Notes: generated from the sequence alone by a model not told the origin. Shown: positions 47,381-59,517, counted from the first letter of the stretch. The stretch: 64,000 bases of DNA from Gerris lacustris (GCA_951217055.1 OX578281.1:62808043-62872042), one strand, 5' to 3'. Translations and numbers: made by a program.

Positions 47381-48435
47381 GATTCTTGTGAATGCAGTCA
47401 CACTTTGCCAGCTAGTGTTGAGGCAGAACTTTATTTTCTGCGTCAAGAAGTAGAAGATTTAAAAAAAAAATTAAAAGGAGCAGAACAAAAATTTTCTCTA
47501 AATTTAGTTATGGAGAATGATAAAAAAGTTAAAATGTATACAGGCTTACCTTCAGCAAGCACACTGAAAACCATTTTTTATCTGCTAGAAGAAGTGGAAG
47601 TAACCTATTGCAGAGGGTGGAATGTCACTAAATATACTAGAGAGGAACAAATATTTATAACTTTAATGAAGCTTAAGATGAATTTGCCGCATTACGACCT
47701 TGCCATAAGATGGAACTGTAGTGAGGCTATGATATCAAACATTTTCTTGACTTGGTTAAACATTCTGCACTGTGTAATTTACAAGCAAATAATGGGGACT
47801 GTTCCAACTCAAAGGAAAAACCAGTCTTGTTTACCGGCTTGCTTCGTTCCATTTACTGCTTGCAGAATGATTTTGGACTGTACTGAAATGTCACGTGAGG
47901 AACCTGGAGAATTAGAAAGAAGAAAGAAGTCTTTCAGTCAATATAAAAAAAAGAGCACACTCAAAGGATTGGTTGGTGTGGCTCCTAATGGCGTTGTGAC
48001 ATTCCTCAGTGGTCTTTACCCAGGCTCAACATCAGACAAGCAAATTGTCCAAAACAGTTCTGTAATAAATGTTTTCGAGCCGGGGGACCTAATTTTGGCT
48101 GATAAAGGCCACAAGGAGTATCAGTTAACATTCCCCCTTTTCTTACGACCCCACAATTTACTCCAGAGCAAGTAAAAAAAACTAAAACCATAGCCCGAGC
48201 TAGAGTTCATGTTGAAAGAGCTATAGGAAGGATAAAAATGTATAAAATCTTAGATCTGATTCCTGCAACACTAGCACCTTTCTCATCTAAAGTTTGGCAA
48301 GTTTGTGGCGCCCTTACAAATTTTCATAACCCTCTTATAAAAGAAGTTGAGGGAAGTATGGATTGTGAGGGGAACAGTGGTTCAGATTCTGAAGATAACC
48401 GCTCATGGCATGAATCAGATGAAGAGGAAATTTAG

Positions 48436-51400
48436 AACTATCCCGTTTCTTTTTTATTAATTGTATTATTTAATTACTTACATAATTATTTAAAAGTAAA
48501 TTATAATTAATGTAAAACATTACAAAAAGATATAATACTTGTATTGTTAATTATATTTTTTATGAGAATATTGTTAATTCCCTCTACCTAACTTTAATAT
48601 AAAATATTGATACACTAATATAAAAATACGGATACTAATTACAAATTTTTTTCCTTCAGACTCGCTTTACTCACACTAGTTAGGTTTTTGTAGATACTTC
48701 TCAAAACCCTTATACCGAGGGTGATGTGACCATCTATCCATCACTCTTTGGTTCATAGGTACAAATTTGAAACACTTGTGCAACTATTTGACCCAACCAC
48801 AGTAAAAATATACGGAAGTTAAAAATTAAATATGTGCATGGGCAATTCATAAAAATGTGGTAAACACAAAAATTTATATATACTTTTTTTTTTAATTTAT
48901 GAATAGTAGATTGCAAATACATTTATGAGTTCCTGAGGTAGCTCAAATAAAATTAAATATATAAGTATAAAAAAAAGGAGAAATATTAAAAAAACAAACT
49001 TTTTTTTATAAAATTCAGTGTCTATATTTTCTTTAAATAAATATTTAACAATTAACAATATACTCTAAAAAATTCTGGTAGAACATTAATTTATATGTGG
49101 TAGAACATTAGGTTAATTTTTTTTTTTAAATTATTAAAGTATTAATCATAAAATAAAATAAAATAAATGCGGTTCATAGCTTTTTAAACAGTTCAAAAAG
49201 TTTCAACCATTTAATATCTAAATTAAATAAAATATTTTTAAAAAGTTGAATAAATGAATCCTTTATTCCTAATACCTTTGGATTTACAAAAAAAAAAAAA
49301 AAAATGAGTTCCTTAGAAAACTTACAACAAAAATGAATATTTTAACCATTTTTATTCCAACAAATGGTTTATAGTTTAACTATGCCAATAGGGGTAACAT
49401 GTAAGCCATAAATTTAATTTATTTAAATTTTTCTTTAATGATTTTTTTTTTCACAATAAGCTTTCACAAAAAAAAAATTAAAAGACTTGAATTCTTTTCA
49501 TGTAACTTAGTTACAAACGTTATTCTTTCTTTCAAACCATGTGGTGTTTATAAGTGTCGAAGAAAAAACAAAATATTTCTAATAAAATATATATTTTTTT
49601 TAAACTAAACCTTCTCGTAGAAATGCAGAGCTGCAATGCTCTCTAATTGCTGGTACAAGATACAAAAGATTAAGTATCGTCTCTACAAACAATCCACAAA
49701 ATTCATTATTTATTTCTGTCTATTTTTTTACCTCAAAATTACCCCTGTGAGACCCAACCCATCTACCCGTAAGTATTTTTTTATAACTCGTAACAACGTT
49801 ATTTTTTATATATATTCTTTAATTACTCTCTAGGTTTTAGAAGGAAAGCTAAAGAATATTGGGGAATTTTTTTAGAATTACTGGGAAAAAAATTCTTTGG
49901 ATTAAAGCTGTGCCTTCCAAAGCTCAAGACCCTAATAAAGGGGGGGGGGGGATATTCAATTTGCACTGACCGCAAATCTTGTTCTTGCAAAAAGTGCAAT
50001 ATATATATATATATATATATATATATGCTTAGAGAATTCGCAATTTATGTGCCAAGACTGTGAAATTCAATTTTTTTTTATCGTATTAAGTTCCTACATT
50101 GGCAAATGAAACTTATTTTTTAAATATTCTTTTAATTTTTTTTATTATATTTTTTTCATGTTGGGTAGTAAAAATTAAAAAATTAACAGTCATAAAAAAA
50201 AAGATGTTTTTTTTTTTTCTAATGTAATTTTATTGATATATTGCAAACTATATTTTTTTACTAATAAATAAATATTATTTCTATACTAAAAAAAAAAATA
50301 TATATTTAAATAATAAACCATCTTCATTTTTTTTAAAAATATTGGGTCTGATAGACCCATTCCGTGCACTGGTGTGATTTTTTTCACCCGTGCACTGCAG
50401 GGTTAAATAATTTAAAACTTTTTAAAACAAGCCAAAAAATGGCTGATCAACGGATTTTACATCTCTCAATGGGTGAAGCTGCATAAGTGAACGTACAGGA
50501 GTCCTGGAATCACACATTTCTTGGTACGCAAATTGAATACATAGGCTCTAATCTCACATCTGCCATCATAGCATTAATAAAAATTCTGTGCTCTCTAATT
50601 ATCCTAATTCTCTGATTTAAAATTAAGGATTCAAACAAGAAAAATTATACATTATTTCAATTTAGTTTTATTTCTTTTATTATTCTTTTTTTTTATAAAA
50701 AAATATTCTGTAAATTCAATTGTGTTTTTTAAAATAACTAGTAATCTTTGAATTTACAGAATATTTCTTATAAACTAGTAGTCTTTGAAAGATCAGGTGC
50801 TTTTATTTCAATTTAGTTATTTTTTGTTTTAGTTAGCTATACGTATAATTTACTATTCTCTAGTCGAATTAAACGCTATACATACAGAAAAAAAGTCATA
50901 ATTACATAAAGGGTTAGCTTAATCATAAACAAAGCCCTAAAAAGTACTTGGATGCAAGTACTTCCCTGTGATTTTTTTTTTTTTTAGAGTATAATAGTTT
51001 TTAACAGAGTATAAAGGTTTTAAACTATTATTCATTTAATAAAGGCATGCAGTAATTTTTTATTTTGTCGTGGAATTCTGAGCATGTGATAATAGAATTT
51101 GCTTTAATATTAAGAAGCTTTTACAACTGATAATCTTTCTCTTTCAGGCGTCCAAATAGACCCCATCATTGAAAAAATTTGTCCAGTGGGAGCCTATATG
51201 TACCAGGCAGCCACATGACGAATTCTACAATTTTAAATATATCAAAAAAAGAGATGTTTCTTCTAGAACATTCTTCAAATATTTATTTCTATTTCTCATG
51301 AGTTTTTGGGGTTTCTTCTTTTGGTAAGGAAGCCCATTTAGGTTTCTGAGTTTTCTTAAAATCTAGACATTTCTCAAATCCGGACAGATGTTTTAAAAAT

Positions 51401-52944
51401 AATTTATTTATTTATTCTTAATTTATTATAAATTTAGTATGTAAATTTAATTTCTTAAGTTTGTTGACTTGATAGTCAACATACCCTTCAATAAGGGTGA
51501 CGATAATAAAAATATTCTGTATCCTGTCAAATCCGGACATATGGTAACCCTATTTATAGGTCTATAAATGTTTTTTCCTTTCTTTTTTTTAAGTTTATAT
51601 AATAAAGCAATAGCTATAGCTTTAATATGCAACATAAAGAACTACGTCTTTTAAAAATGTGGAAGTTCTATAAAATAAGAAGTGAAACAAAATATTTTTG
51701 GTTAATGTTTTTATTTTCATCTTTTACAATTTAAATAAGAAAAAAATAAAGTCTTAAGTATGTATATTTTCCATGTATTCATATACAAGAAACATCGGGC
51801 ACAGGGTACCTCGGAACTTTTCCTCACTTCAGAGGCCACTAAAGTGGCTTCCCCTGCTGCTTCACCGTATTATTAACCGTTTTAAAGTTTCAAAATTCAA
51901 CTCAATTTTTGATTTTTTACAATTTTTTAAAAATAATTGCTGACTCAGCAAAATGGGTTCCAGATGGTTTTCATGATAAAAAACATCAGGGTCAAACCTA
52001 GGTTCAACCCAATAATAGGACAAAATATTTCAAGAAAGCTATGGTCGAACCTGGGTCGAGATTTTGATGCAACCTAGCTTCAGGGCCGGGTTAGGTCCAA
52101 ATTGAAGGAGAAAATAAGGATTAAAACCGGGTTCGACTCAACCCAGATCCGGTTATGTTACAACAAATTGCGATTAAATTTTTATTTTGAGAAACCTAAT
52201 GGAAGGTCATACATATTTGACCCAGACTTTTTCAACATAAAAACACTTCAAGGTTAAAATTGTTAGATTCGGTTGAACCTAGGTTCGACCCGAATATTTT
52301 TAAGCAAAAAAATATAGTAGTAAAAAATAAAAAATATTTAGTAAAACAGTTTACATAACAGTAAAGTATTAAAGAAATTTTCCTCTAGCTTTGAAACTCA
52401 ATGAAGTATCCTTAGAATCAAAGACTTGAAGATAAAGATACTTTAATCTGCAAGGTAATAAAAGATTATTTACTTATGAGATTTTGTTCCGGGTTAGGGG
52501 CAATGTGCCTATTCCACCCATGTTGGTACATCTATACTACACAACAATCACTGACTATCCTAGGAACAAGGCGTTAATGACGAGACCAAGACCTTTTTTA
52601 TTTATAATAACGAGTATAATAATATATATGATAAGAGTACGTCGTATGTATACTTGTTTAAGATTTCGAACAAAAGTAATTGCATACGTCAACTTAATAT
52701 TACTGAGTAATCTGACATACCTTTACGAAGAATAGTGTTATCCTCCGAAAAAAAAATCCAGTATAGATGCAATTTTAATAACACTCGATGAGGTGGAAGT
52801 CATAATATACAAACTAAAATAGAAAAACCATTTCAAAAATAAGAACAGACAAAGACGCTATAAACACCAAAAACATACTCAAAAAAACACTTATTTTTAA
52901 CTACCAGAACAGCAATTTTTAATATTTTCTTATCTCACCTTGTT
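48436..52944. other. 4.5 kb of AT-rich DNA without genes
   Basis: No open frame longer than ~65 codons and no recognisable domain, including no second transposon gene. Minor features: a (TA)n run at 50000-50027; GGGTCTGATAGACCCATTCC followed by CGTGCACTGCAGGGTTAA at 50344-50405, which could be a single piggyBac-like end; and degenerate AACCTAGGTTCGACCC motifs in both orientations at about 51995-52305. Confidence 0.5.
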
Positions 52945-53146
52945 AAATAGACTTGGTACAATAATGTTCAAAGGGTGAAAAGTCTTATATATCAATAATA
53001 ATTTTATAATTAATTAATCAAAAAGTAGAGAAAATTTTCCCATTCATTTTACATGGGTTTGATAAGAGGTGATAAGGTAATGGAACATAACAAACACTGA
53101 GTAAATTTTCGAAAACTTTAGTGACGTCATTACTAATCATCTCTAT
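52945..53146 (-). repeat. Right terminal inverted repeat of the 9.1-kb element
   Basis: Inverted copy of 44036-44236, including the TGACGTCA palindrome (near 53122-53129). It ends at CTAATCATCTCTAT, 165 bp before the ARPC4 start codon. Confidence 0.85.
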
Positions 53147-53311
53147 AATGAAAATCACCAGTGTTGTCGTATTTAAAAGAAAAAAAACTTGATACGGAGG
53201 TTTCAACAAATCAGGTTATTTTGTATTCGAGTGGTTCTTTTGGGTGTGTGAAGATTTTTCGTTTCTTTATTCGATTTATTTTGTTCATTTCTTGTGAGTA
53301 GTTAGTTTAAA

Positions 53312-53818
53312 ATGTCCTCTACTTTAAGACCTTACCTCACCGCGGTACGTAACACGTTAAACGCGGCTATGTGCCTAGATAATTTTTCTTCACAGGATGT
53401 CGAGCGGCACAACAAACCGGAGGTGGAAGTGAGAACGAGTAAGGAACTTCTACTCACTCCGGTTCTTATCAGTCGAAACGAACGAGAAAAAGTGTTGATA
53501 GAAGGCTCGGTGAACGCGGTAAGGATAAGTATTTCAGTGAAACAGGCGGACGACATCGAGCGAATACTTTGTAAGAAATTCATGAGGTTCATGATGATGC
53601 GAGCCGAGAATTTCATCGTCCTTAGAAGGAAACCTGTAGAAGGATACGATATAAGTTTTCTTATCACTAACTTCCACACGGAACAGATGTACAAACACAA
53701 ACTTGTAGATTTCGTTCTACACTTTATGGAAGAGATAGATAAAGAGATCAGTGAAATGAAGCTTGCAGTCAACGCCCGTGCTAGAATCTGTGCCGAAGAA
53801 TTCCTCAAAAAATTCTAA
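53312..53818 (+). CDS. ARPC4: Actin-related protein 2/3 complex subunit 4 (p20-ARC)
   Basis: A 168-residue frame, the exact family length. It is highly similar to animal ARPC4 throughout: MSSTLRPYL at the start, [19 protein letters not shown] (30-48), [20 protein letters not shown] (60-79), [13 protein letters not shown] (88-100), [20 protein letters not shown] (104-123) and AEEFLKKF at the end. ARPC4 pairs with ARPC2 to form the core of the Arp2/3 complex that nucleates branched actin filaments in the cytoplasm. The gene is intronless here. No poly-A tail or target duplication marks it as a retrocopy, and the strong conservation indicates selection. The leader has AAAATG context. The end of a transposon lies 165 bp upstream. 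Confidence 0.96.
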   Translation: MSSTLRPYLTAVRNTLNAAMCLDNFSSQDVERHNKPEVEVRTSKELLLTPVLISRNEREKVLIEGSVNAVRISISVKQADDIERILCKKFMRFMMMRAENFIVLRRKPVEGYDISFLITNFHTEQMYKHKLVDFVLHFMEEIDKEISEMKLAVNARARICAEEFLKKF

Positions 53819-54895
53819 ATCGCTCGAGAGATTTTAAATCAGAACTGTTACGCTCTTTCTTTGTATGTATTATATTTATAAGGAACTAAACTTGTAAAAG
53901 TATATTTACCTTTTTTTTGTACTATAAAGAGGATGAATATCATCTTTCATTTTTATCCGACGAGTCAAAAACATGTTGATATTAAGAAATGTATGTTAGG
54001 GTTGAGCCTTAATATACGTTTGTGAGCCGAGCCTTTCGACATAGTTTGTTGCTGTTGTTTTATTGTGATCATTGCTGAGCATATTGTGTTCAATGTTAGT
54101 GGAGATTCCTGGCTATATGATGGTAACATGTAATTATTTTAAAACAAAGTGATATTAATCACAATCTTTATATTTAGAATGTTCAATTAACCTTGACGGG
54201 GCTGCCGCCTTATAACTGAAACTATGAAACCAATGAATATTTTCATTTCTAGGCTCAGCTTTAGTACATGGTACTTAGCTGCTTTAGTATATGATATGGT
54301 ACTTTGATATTCAGATACATAGAAGAGATTATGTTCACCAGTAGAAAGAGGGTTAAAAACATTTGAAGTAATGTTATAATGAATATTTTCTTGCATCTGA
54401 GTTCCTTGTCATTTGGTTTCTTCTTGTCACTTGCTTTTTTGTGTCACTCGTTACACCCTTGTCACTTTCAAAGTTGACAGTGTATTGGAAGGCCTGAACC
54501 AAAACTTTACTAACTAATTAACTGACTTCAACATGTTAGTTATAATTAGTAATTAAACTTAATTACTGTTACTGAGTTGTCACTTGCTTTTCCTTGTCAC
54601 TTGTAACTTCCTTGTCACTGGCGCAGTTGATAGTGTAAAAGCAGCGTAAGAAGAATCCAATGAAACAATAAACAGACTCGATCTTAGTAATTACAACTTG
54701 TTACTTATAATTAGTAATTATAACTTAATTACTGCTACTGAGTTACAACTCTATTCTATCAGGTTTACTTGATTACTGAATTTTATGTGCTACAAAAATT
54801 AGATGTATAAAGAAATTCTCTCACCATATGTATGATAAATATGAATTAAAAGGTAGGAGGGAGGGGAGGACCTGTTTAGCCTTATCCTTATTTAA
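53819..54895. other. 3' flank of ARPC4, nothing else recognised
   Basis: AT-rich sequence. TTGTCACTTGCTTTT-like motifs recur at 54416-54470 and 54583-54625, and GTTAGTTATAATTAGTAATTA is present at about 54535 and 54700, a loose ~165-bp direct duplication. No gene is visible. Confidence 0.4.
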
Positions 54896-55424
54896 CCCAT
54901 TGGAAGCGTTTGGATCCACTGTGGTTCTATGCTGTGCTAAGGCTGCTGGCGGTTGGAACCACTGTGGTTCTATGCTGTGCTAAGGCTGCTGGCGGTTGGA
55001 ACCACTGTGGTTCTATGCTGTGCTAAGGCTGCTGGCGGTTGGATCCACTGTGGTTCTATCTTGTGGTAAGGCTGCTGGCGGTTGGATCCACTGTGGTTCT
55101 ATGTTGTGCTAAGGCTGCTGGCGGTTGGATCCACTGTGGTTCTATGCTGTGCTAAGGCTGCTGGCGGTTGGATCCACTGTGGTTCTATGTTATGCTAAGG
55201 CTGCTGGCGGTTGGATCCTAGTACGCCTTTCTAGCACTCAGTTGCTCTTTTCCTCGTATCTTGCTCTGAACGCCCTTAGAAGTGTCTGCCAGCCCTGCTA
55301 GTGTTTGTATTCGCAAAGAATCCCAACAACAATTTTTTTTAAAAGATTAGCCTTTAAATTGTGTAATCTCTATTTAAAACCGCCGGCGAGGTATGTTCCT
55401 GAATTGAAAGACGCTTCAAATTAG
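54896..55424. mobile_element. piggyBac-like MITE with a 43-bp minisatellite inside
   Basis: TTAA at 54892-54895 and 55425-55428 flank ends CCCATTGGAAGCGT and ACGCTTCAAATTAG, which are imperfect inverted repeats. Inside, seven 43-bp units (GGCGGTTGGATCCACTGTGG, TTCTATGCTGTGCTAAGGCT) occupy about 54905-55218 with exact 43-bp spacing. The related element 62378-62627 contains only one comparable unit. Confidence 0.75.
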
Positions 55425-55428
55425 TTAA

Positions 55429-57255
55429 ATCTGCCACTCGACCATTTCAGTTTGCCTCCTACCAATTATTATTTTCCTGAATTGGATGCCCTTGCTCATT
55501 CCCAAGGCTGGCAGATAGTTCAACTAATGGACTCTTGATAAGTTTGTTTAGAACTCTCGTCCACAAGTTCAAATACATTTTGACTTCGCAACAACTATGT
55601 TGTCTTTTATTGTGTGCACAGTGCCATTGCCTTAAATTGAGCATTTGTTAATGTTTAATATATCTTGTTCAAGTAGTATATTGTATTCACTTAATGTTAT
55701 AATAACATCTTAGTTAAAGAATTTTATTAATAATTTAACATCATTATTAATTTACTGGTCAATTAAATGTATTAGGATGTTTATATACTAGAGTAAGTAT
55801 GTCAGTAATAAAAGAACGACGTTACAAGAGTTATTACAATAGTGTTTTATGGTTGCGAACTGTATTTTTAAATCTGTTCCTCATTTCTATACTCATGAGA
55901 GCTTATATTTCTTTGCCTAAAGAACTGTTAGTCAAAGGGGCATCATCTTTACTACATATAAATGTTAATATCACTTTGTCTTAATAGTTCATTGAACAAG
56001 TCCTGCTATTGAAATAAATTGCTGTAAGGTGCAGCACCACAAGGATACTTCAACCTATTAATGATTGTTTGATTAAACAATATGGCAAATTTTCCTTTAA
56101 TGGCCTTCTTACTTCTAAGAATTTATTTTTTATAAAAATGGGGTCTGAATTATTAACAGCCCGTTTTTTAGTTCTTAATATTCAATCAGTTGCAAACACA
56201 AGAGGATGCATACATTGAAGTAAAATTCTATTTGTAATATCTAATTAAACATCACCGGAGCAAAATTATTAGCGAATGTAATTCCTTTTAATGCCTCAAG
56301 TAATATGCTTACTTTAGCTGGCACTCCTTTAGATTGTTACTCCCCTTATAAATAAAACAGGGGAGTAACAATCTAAAGAAGGTGTTCAGAATGTTCTTCT
56401 TGAGACTGTTACTCCCCTTATAAAAACAAAAGTGTGATATTCCTTTGTCCCAAAGTAAATTGGTCTAAACATCCTTTGTCTTAATAGTTATTTAGTCAGT
56501 CATTTATATTCTAAAAAAAAAAAAACATAGGGGAGTAACAATCTAAAGAAGTACTAACTTTTAGCTTACGCATTTTATTAAAATATCTTCTGAAAAGGTT
56601 TAGAAGAATGAAAATCATATAGCCAGGATTCCTATAACAGAAATAGTGTATTTTTATTTAAAAAAAAAAAAAAAATACTTAAATTGCTTTTTATTCCAGC
56701 ACATTTGTGCTGGAATGTTGACCTCCACTAACTAACAGTTTAATTTTTTTTTGTTTGGCAATTTATTTTAAAAAAATGTATGATACAAAAATTACAGGCC
56801 TCTCAATAATATTTCTTTTATAAATGACAAATATCTAATTAAAGTTTGTTTTTTTCATAGGGGGAATATGGATTTTTTTTTTTTTTTTTAATCTAATTAC
56901 AAACTAAGGCGTCAGTGTGATCAATAAAGGCTCTCTTAATTCATAACATTTTTTTTATTAAAATTGTTTAATTAAAATTTTGGCTGATAAAATCATCCAT
57001 TGATAAATTTTATTCTTTGTCAATTTACAAAACTGTAAATAATATTTATTGAAAAAAAACAACAAAAATATATAAATAAAACGTATGTATTATTATGGAA
57101 TGGCTCAAATCAAGTGCAATGTTGGTCGTTTTTTTTAAATTTATTTTTCGTTTTCTAAAATTTTTTTTTGTATACACATTTTAGAACATATTATTCTTTA
57201 TAAATAACAATGTTCATTTACTCTGGTTTTATACAGTTGGATGTAGTATTTTTTT
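55429..57255. other. Intergenic with TAACAATCTA hairpins
   Basis: At 56328-56420 and 56525-56550 the motif AGATTGTTACTCCCCTTATA and its complement GGGGAGTAACAATCTAAAGA form hairpins of the same family as 11615-11940 and 62961-63072. The remainder is AT-rich with homopolymers and no gene. Confidence 0.5.
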
Positions 57256-57259
57256 TTAA

Positions 57260-57913
57260 CCTTCGAGCGGGCGGAATTTCACCGCCTTTTAAAAAAATCA
57301 CGCCCCCTGTGGTTTTACAGTATTCCAGCTTATCAGCTCGTCTAGGTATTCTCCAATTACTATTTCCTAGGTTTAATAAAACCATCGGTATACCCGGAGC
57401 GTGAGCTCTTACTGCTCTTACCCGGAGCGTGAGCTCTTACTCTTACGGGTCGCCCTTACTTTAGTTTGAAACTCGACAAGCTCTATAGTATACACGTCAG
57501 TACGGTGTAAATATTAGAGATTTTTTTTTTTTTTTTTTGTTTACTGTATTCTTATGCAAAAGAATTTGATCATTTTAAGAGTTACGTTTACCAATTACAT
57601 ATAAATATATAATACAATACCAGAATAGAAGAGAAAGTGTTAAAGGCTGCGTTTTTATTATTTTTATGACATTCCTGAAAGAATTTTTACTTTCGTGTGT
57701 AAGTGTACTTTGTTTTTTTTTTTTTTTAAAAAAAAAACGTGTTCAATATTTTTTTTAATTCGAAATTAATGTTTTATTATAATTACCTATTGTGGAAACT
57801 AATTTCCACAAAAACCAGGAGCTACAAGCTTTAAATATGGAAGGAAACTAAAGCGGTGTAAATGCCGCCACGCGCCCGCTGCTGCTACCTAATATGGCGC
57901 GCCCGCCCGAAGG
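57260..57913. mobile_element. piggyBac-like MITE
   Basis: The ends CCTTCGAGCGGGCGG and CGCCCGCCCGAAGG are inverted repeats directly inside TTAA (57256-57259 and 57914-57917). The interior carries a direct repeat CCGGAGCGTGAGCTCTTACT at about 57393 and 57422, and is otherwise AT-rich and non-coding. 654 bp. Confidence 0.8.
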
Positions 57914-58361
57914 TTAAAAAAACAACCTTTGAACAAAATGTTAAAATTTGAGTTTAACTATTCTATACTATAATAGTAATTTTTAAAAAATGGAATTTAA
58001 TAGTACAGGGTGCATAAAAAGCCACTCCTTATGACCTTATGACTTTTCACCAACCATGATATTATATGATAGGAAATATTGCATGAAATGACTGTACTAT
58101 TCTTAAATTTAGTACTGACTTTTGACAATGCGGAAAAAAATTGAAGAAATTTTGAGCGAAGCCAATGAAAGCATTGCATTTTGAATTAAAAAAAAGTCAG
58201 CCAATTTGGCAAACAAAAATCTCACTTGCGCCACCCCTTTCTACAGGCCTAGTAGCTTTATTTTACGTTGGCCAACCTAAGTGTCAAAAGTTAATACTAA
58301 TTGTAAGAATTGGTGTATAGCTTATCAGTGTGGTTAAACCATTAAGGTATTCTATTTTAAT

Positions 58362-58984
58362 CCAGGGAAATAAGGTAAATAAAAACTCAATCTGCAGAAT
58401 GAGAGAAAGCAAGCTGCATTTTTGCAGAGACCTTCGTCTTGATGTTCTAATGAAGCACCAAAAAGTTTAATATGCTCACCCTTGTGCGTCTCGAGATATC
58501 GACCCAGTAGTTTAGGCTCCGTGCGTCTGCTCAGACGACAGACTGACGACGTACAGACATTTTTTAAAAACCACTTTTTTGGACTCAATGGACCTCAAAA
58601 CTTGTACTCCATAAATATCTTAAAATATAATTTTTGCGCCATCACAATACTTTCTCTTTTTATGATAAAGTAAACATGCACGCTCTCGCTTCTTCACACT
58701 ATATCTCGAAAATGGTTGATCGTACGAAAAAATGTGTATAACCAAACTTGTTGAGAATACTGTATTACGTAAGTTTCGATAGAACTTCTTCAGACCTCAG
58801 TCTAACCGGAAGCGAGATTTTCGCAAAAAAATGATTTTCCTGATCTTTGACCTTCGATATCTTGAGACGCACAAGGGTGAGCATATTAAACTTTTTGGTG
58901 CTTCATTAGAACATCAAGACGAAGGTCTCTGCAAAAATTCAGCTTGCTTTCTCTCATTCCGCAGAGGAAGTCTTATTTCCCTGG
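58362..58984. mobile_element. Foldback element, family A (shortened)
   Basis: The outer arms 58362-58500 and 58845-58984 are inverted copies ending CCAGGGAAATAAG / CTTATTTCCCTGG, as in the 8079-9832 element. The central part has one arm only, so the copy is internally deleted. CTATTT is present at both flanks, 4 bp outside the left end and 1 bp outside the right, which may be the target duplication. The open frames in it are shadows. Confidence 0.7.
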
Positions 58985-59299
58985 ACTATTTACTGTTTAA
59001 AACTTTGATTGTACATAGAATCTTTTATTGATAATTTGAGTTTGATTTAATAATTATCATAAGTTCTTATAATAACTTAATACTTATAAGTTATTACTTA
59101 TAAGTACAGTAGAACCCCTCATATCCGTAATCTACGGGACCAGAGCATGGTCGGAACACAAAAAAGGTCGGATAATCCGAGGAACAAAGAAAAGCGAATA
59201 TTTCAGAGTTAAAATTAAATCTTTATTGTTCAAAATTAATTTTGCGTATTCTAATCTATGTATGTATATTAGAATATACATTCTAATTCTGTTAAGGAA

Positions 59300-59451
59300 T
59301 ACGCTTCAAAGTCTTTCAGATCCTTTTTTCCAATTTTTAATATTTGTTACACCAACTCCTAACTCTGAAGCTAGTTTTAGAACGGACTCACCTTTGTCAA
59401 GCCGTTGAAGAATATCTAACTTTTACAGTAATATTCACTCAACACCATTTT
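59300..59451 (-). pseudogene. CENP-B/pogo transposase N-terminal helix-turn-helix remnant
   Basis: The minus strand reads KLDILQRLDKGESVLKLASE then LGVGVTNIKNWKKGSERL, the first DNA-binding helix-turn-helix of pogo/CENP-B type transposases. A frameshift separates it from a VLS-type start about 10 codons earlier, and a stop follows shortly after. The rest of the protein is missing. Confidence 0.75.
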
Positions 59452-59517
59452 TGTTTCAGTTGAGCCGCCATATTCACTTAAAATAAAGCTTTCATACTAC
59501 GGAAAGTTTAAATTCTT

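Larger units (their letters stand above)
45168..48435 (+). pseudogene. THAP-domain DDE transposase (Harbinger/IS5-related), inactivated
   Basis: Exons 45168-45280, 46319-46465 and 47032-48435 join with phase-2 introns. Exon 1 and exon 2 make a C2CH THAP zinc finger: CFVPQC, then FPKDP and KRWTHLI, then VCSCHF. It binds element ends in related transposases. Exon 3 adds six 14-residue repeats (SEDVATSSY), a coiled coil (LRQEVEDLKKKLKGAEQKF), a helix-turn-helix (YDLAIRWNCSEAMISNIFL) and the DDE_Tnp_4 core with Asp in MILDCTE (47876), Asp in LADKGH (48101) and Glu in VHVERAIGRIK (48214). Two lesions are visible: an in-frame TAA at 45231 within the THAP finger, and a one-base frame change at the C run 48133-48137, between the second Asp and the Glu. 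Otherwise it looks well preserved, so inactivation may be recent. Confidence 0.85.
44036..53146 (+). mobile_element. 9.1-kb DNA transposon with ~200-bp TIRs and a THAP/DDE transposase gene
   Basis: A 201-bp left TIR (44036-44236) and a 202-bp right TIR (52945-53146) are inverted copies with about six differences by eye. Similarity then fades over a further ~60 bp inward. AT or TA is present immediately outside a shared AGAGATGATTAG end at both sides, compatible with a 2-bp duplication. The element contains the THAP/DDE_Tnp_4 transposase gene in the plus orientation, whose family (IS5/Harbinger-related) includes the ISL2EU group with 2-bp duplications. Two nested MITEs account for part of the length, and 48.4-52.9 kb is empty of genes. 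It separates XRCC2 from ARPC4. Confidence 0.65.

Noticed and set aside
47048..48175. Stand-alone 375-codon gene starting at 47048
   Set aside because: The first codon is TTG inside exon 3; the true start of the gene is the THAP exon at 45168, joined by two introns.
53332..53808. 158-codon antisense frame across ARPC4
   Set aside because: Shadow of a strongly conserved sense gene.
53312..53818. ARPC4 as a processed retrocopy
   Set aside because: Intronless, but there is no poly-A tract or target duplication, and the protein is fully conserved.
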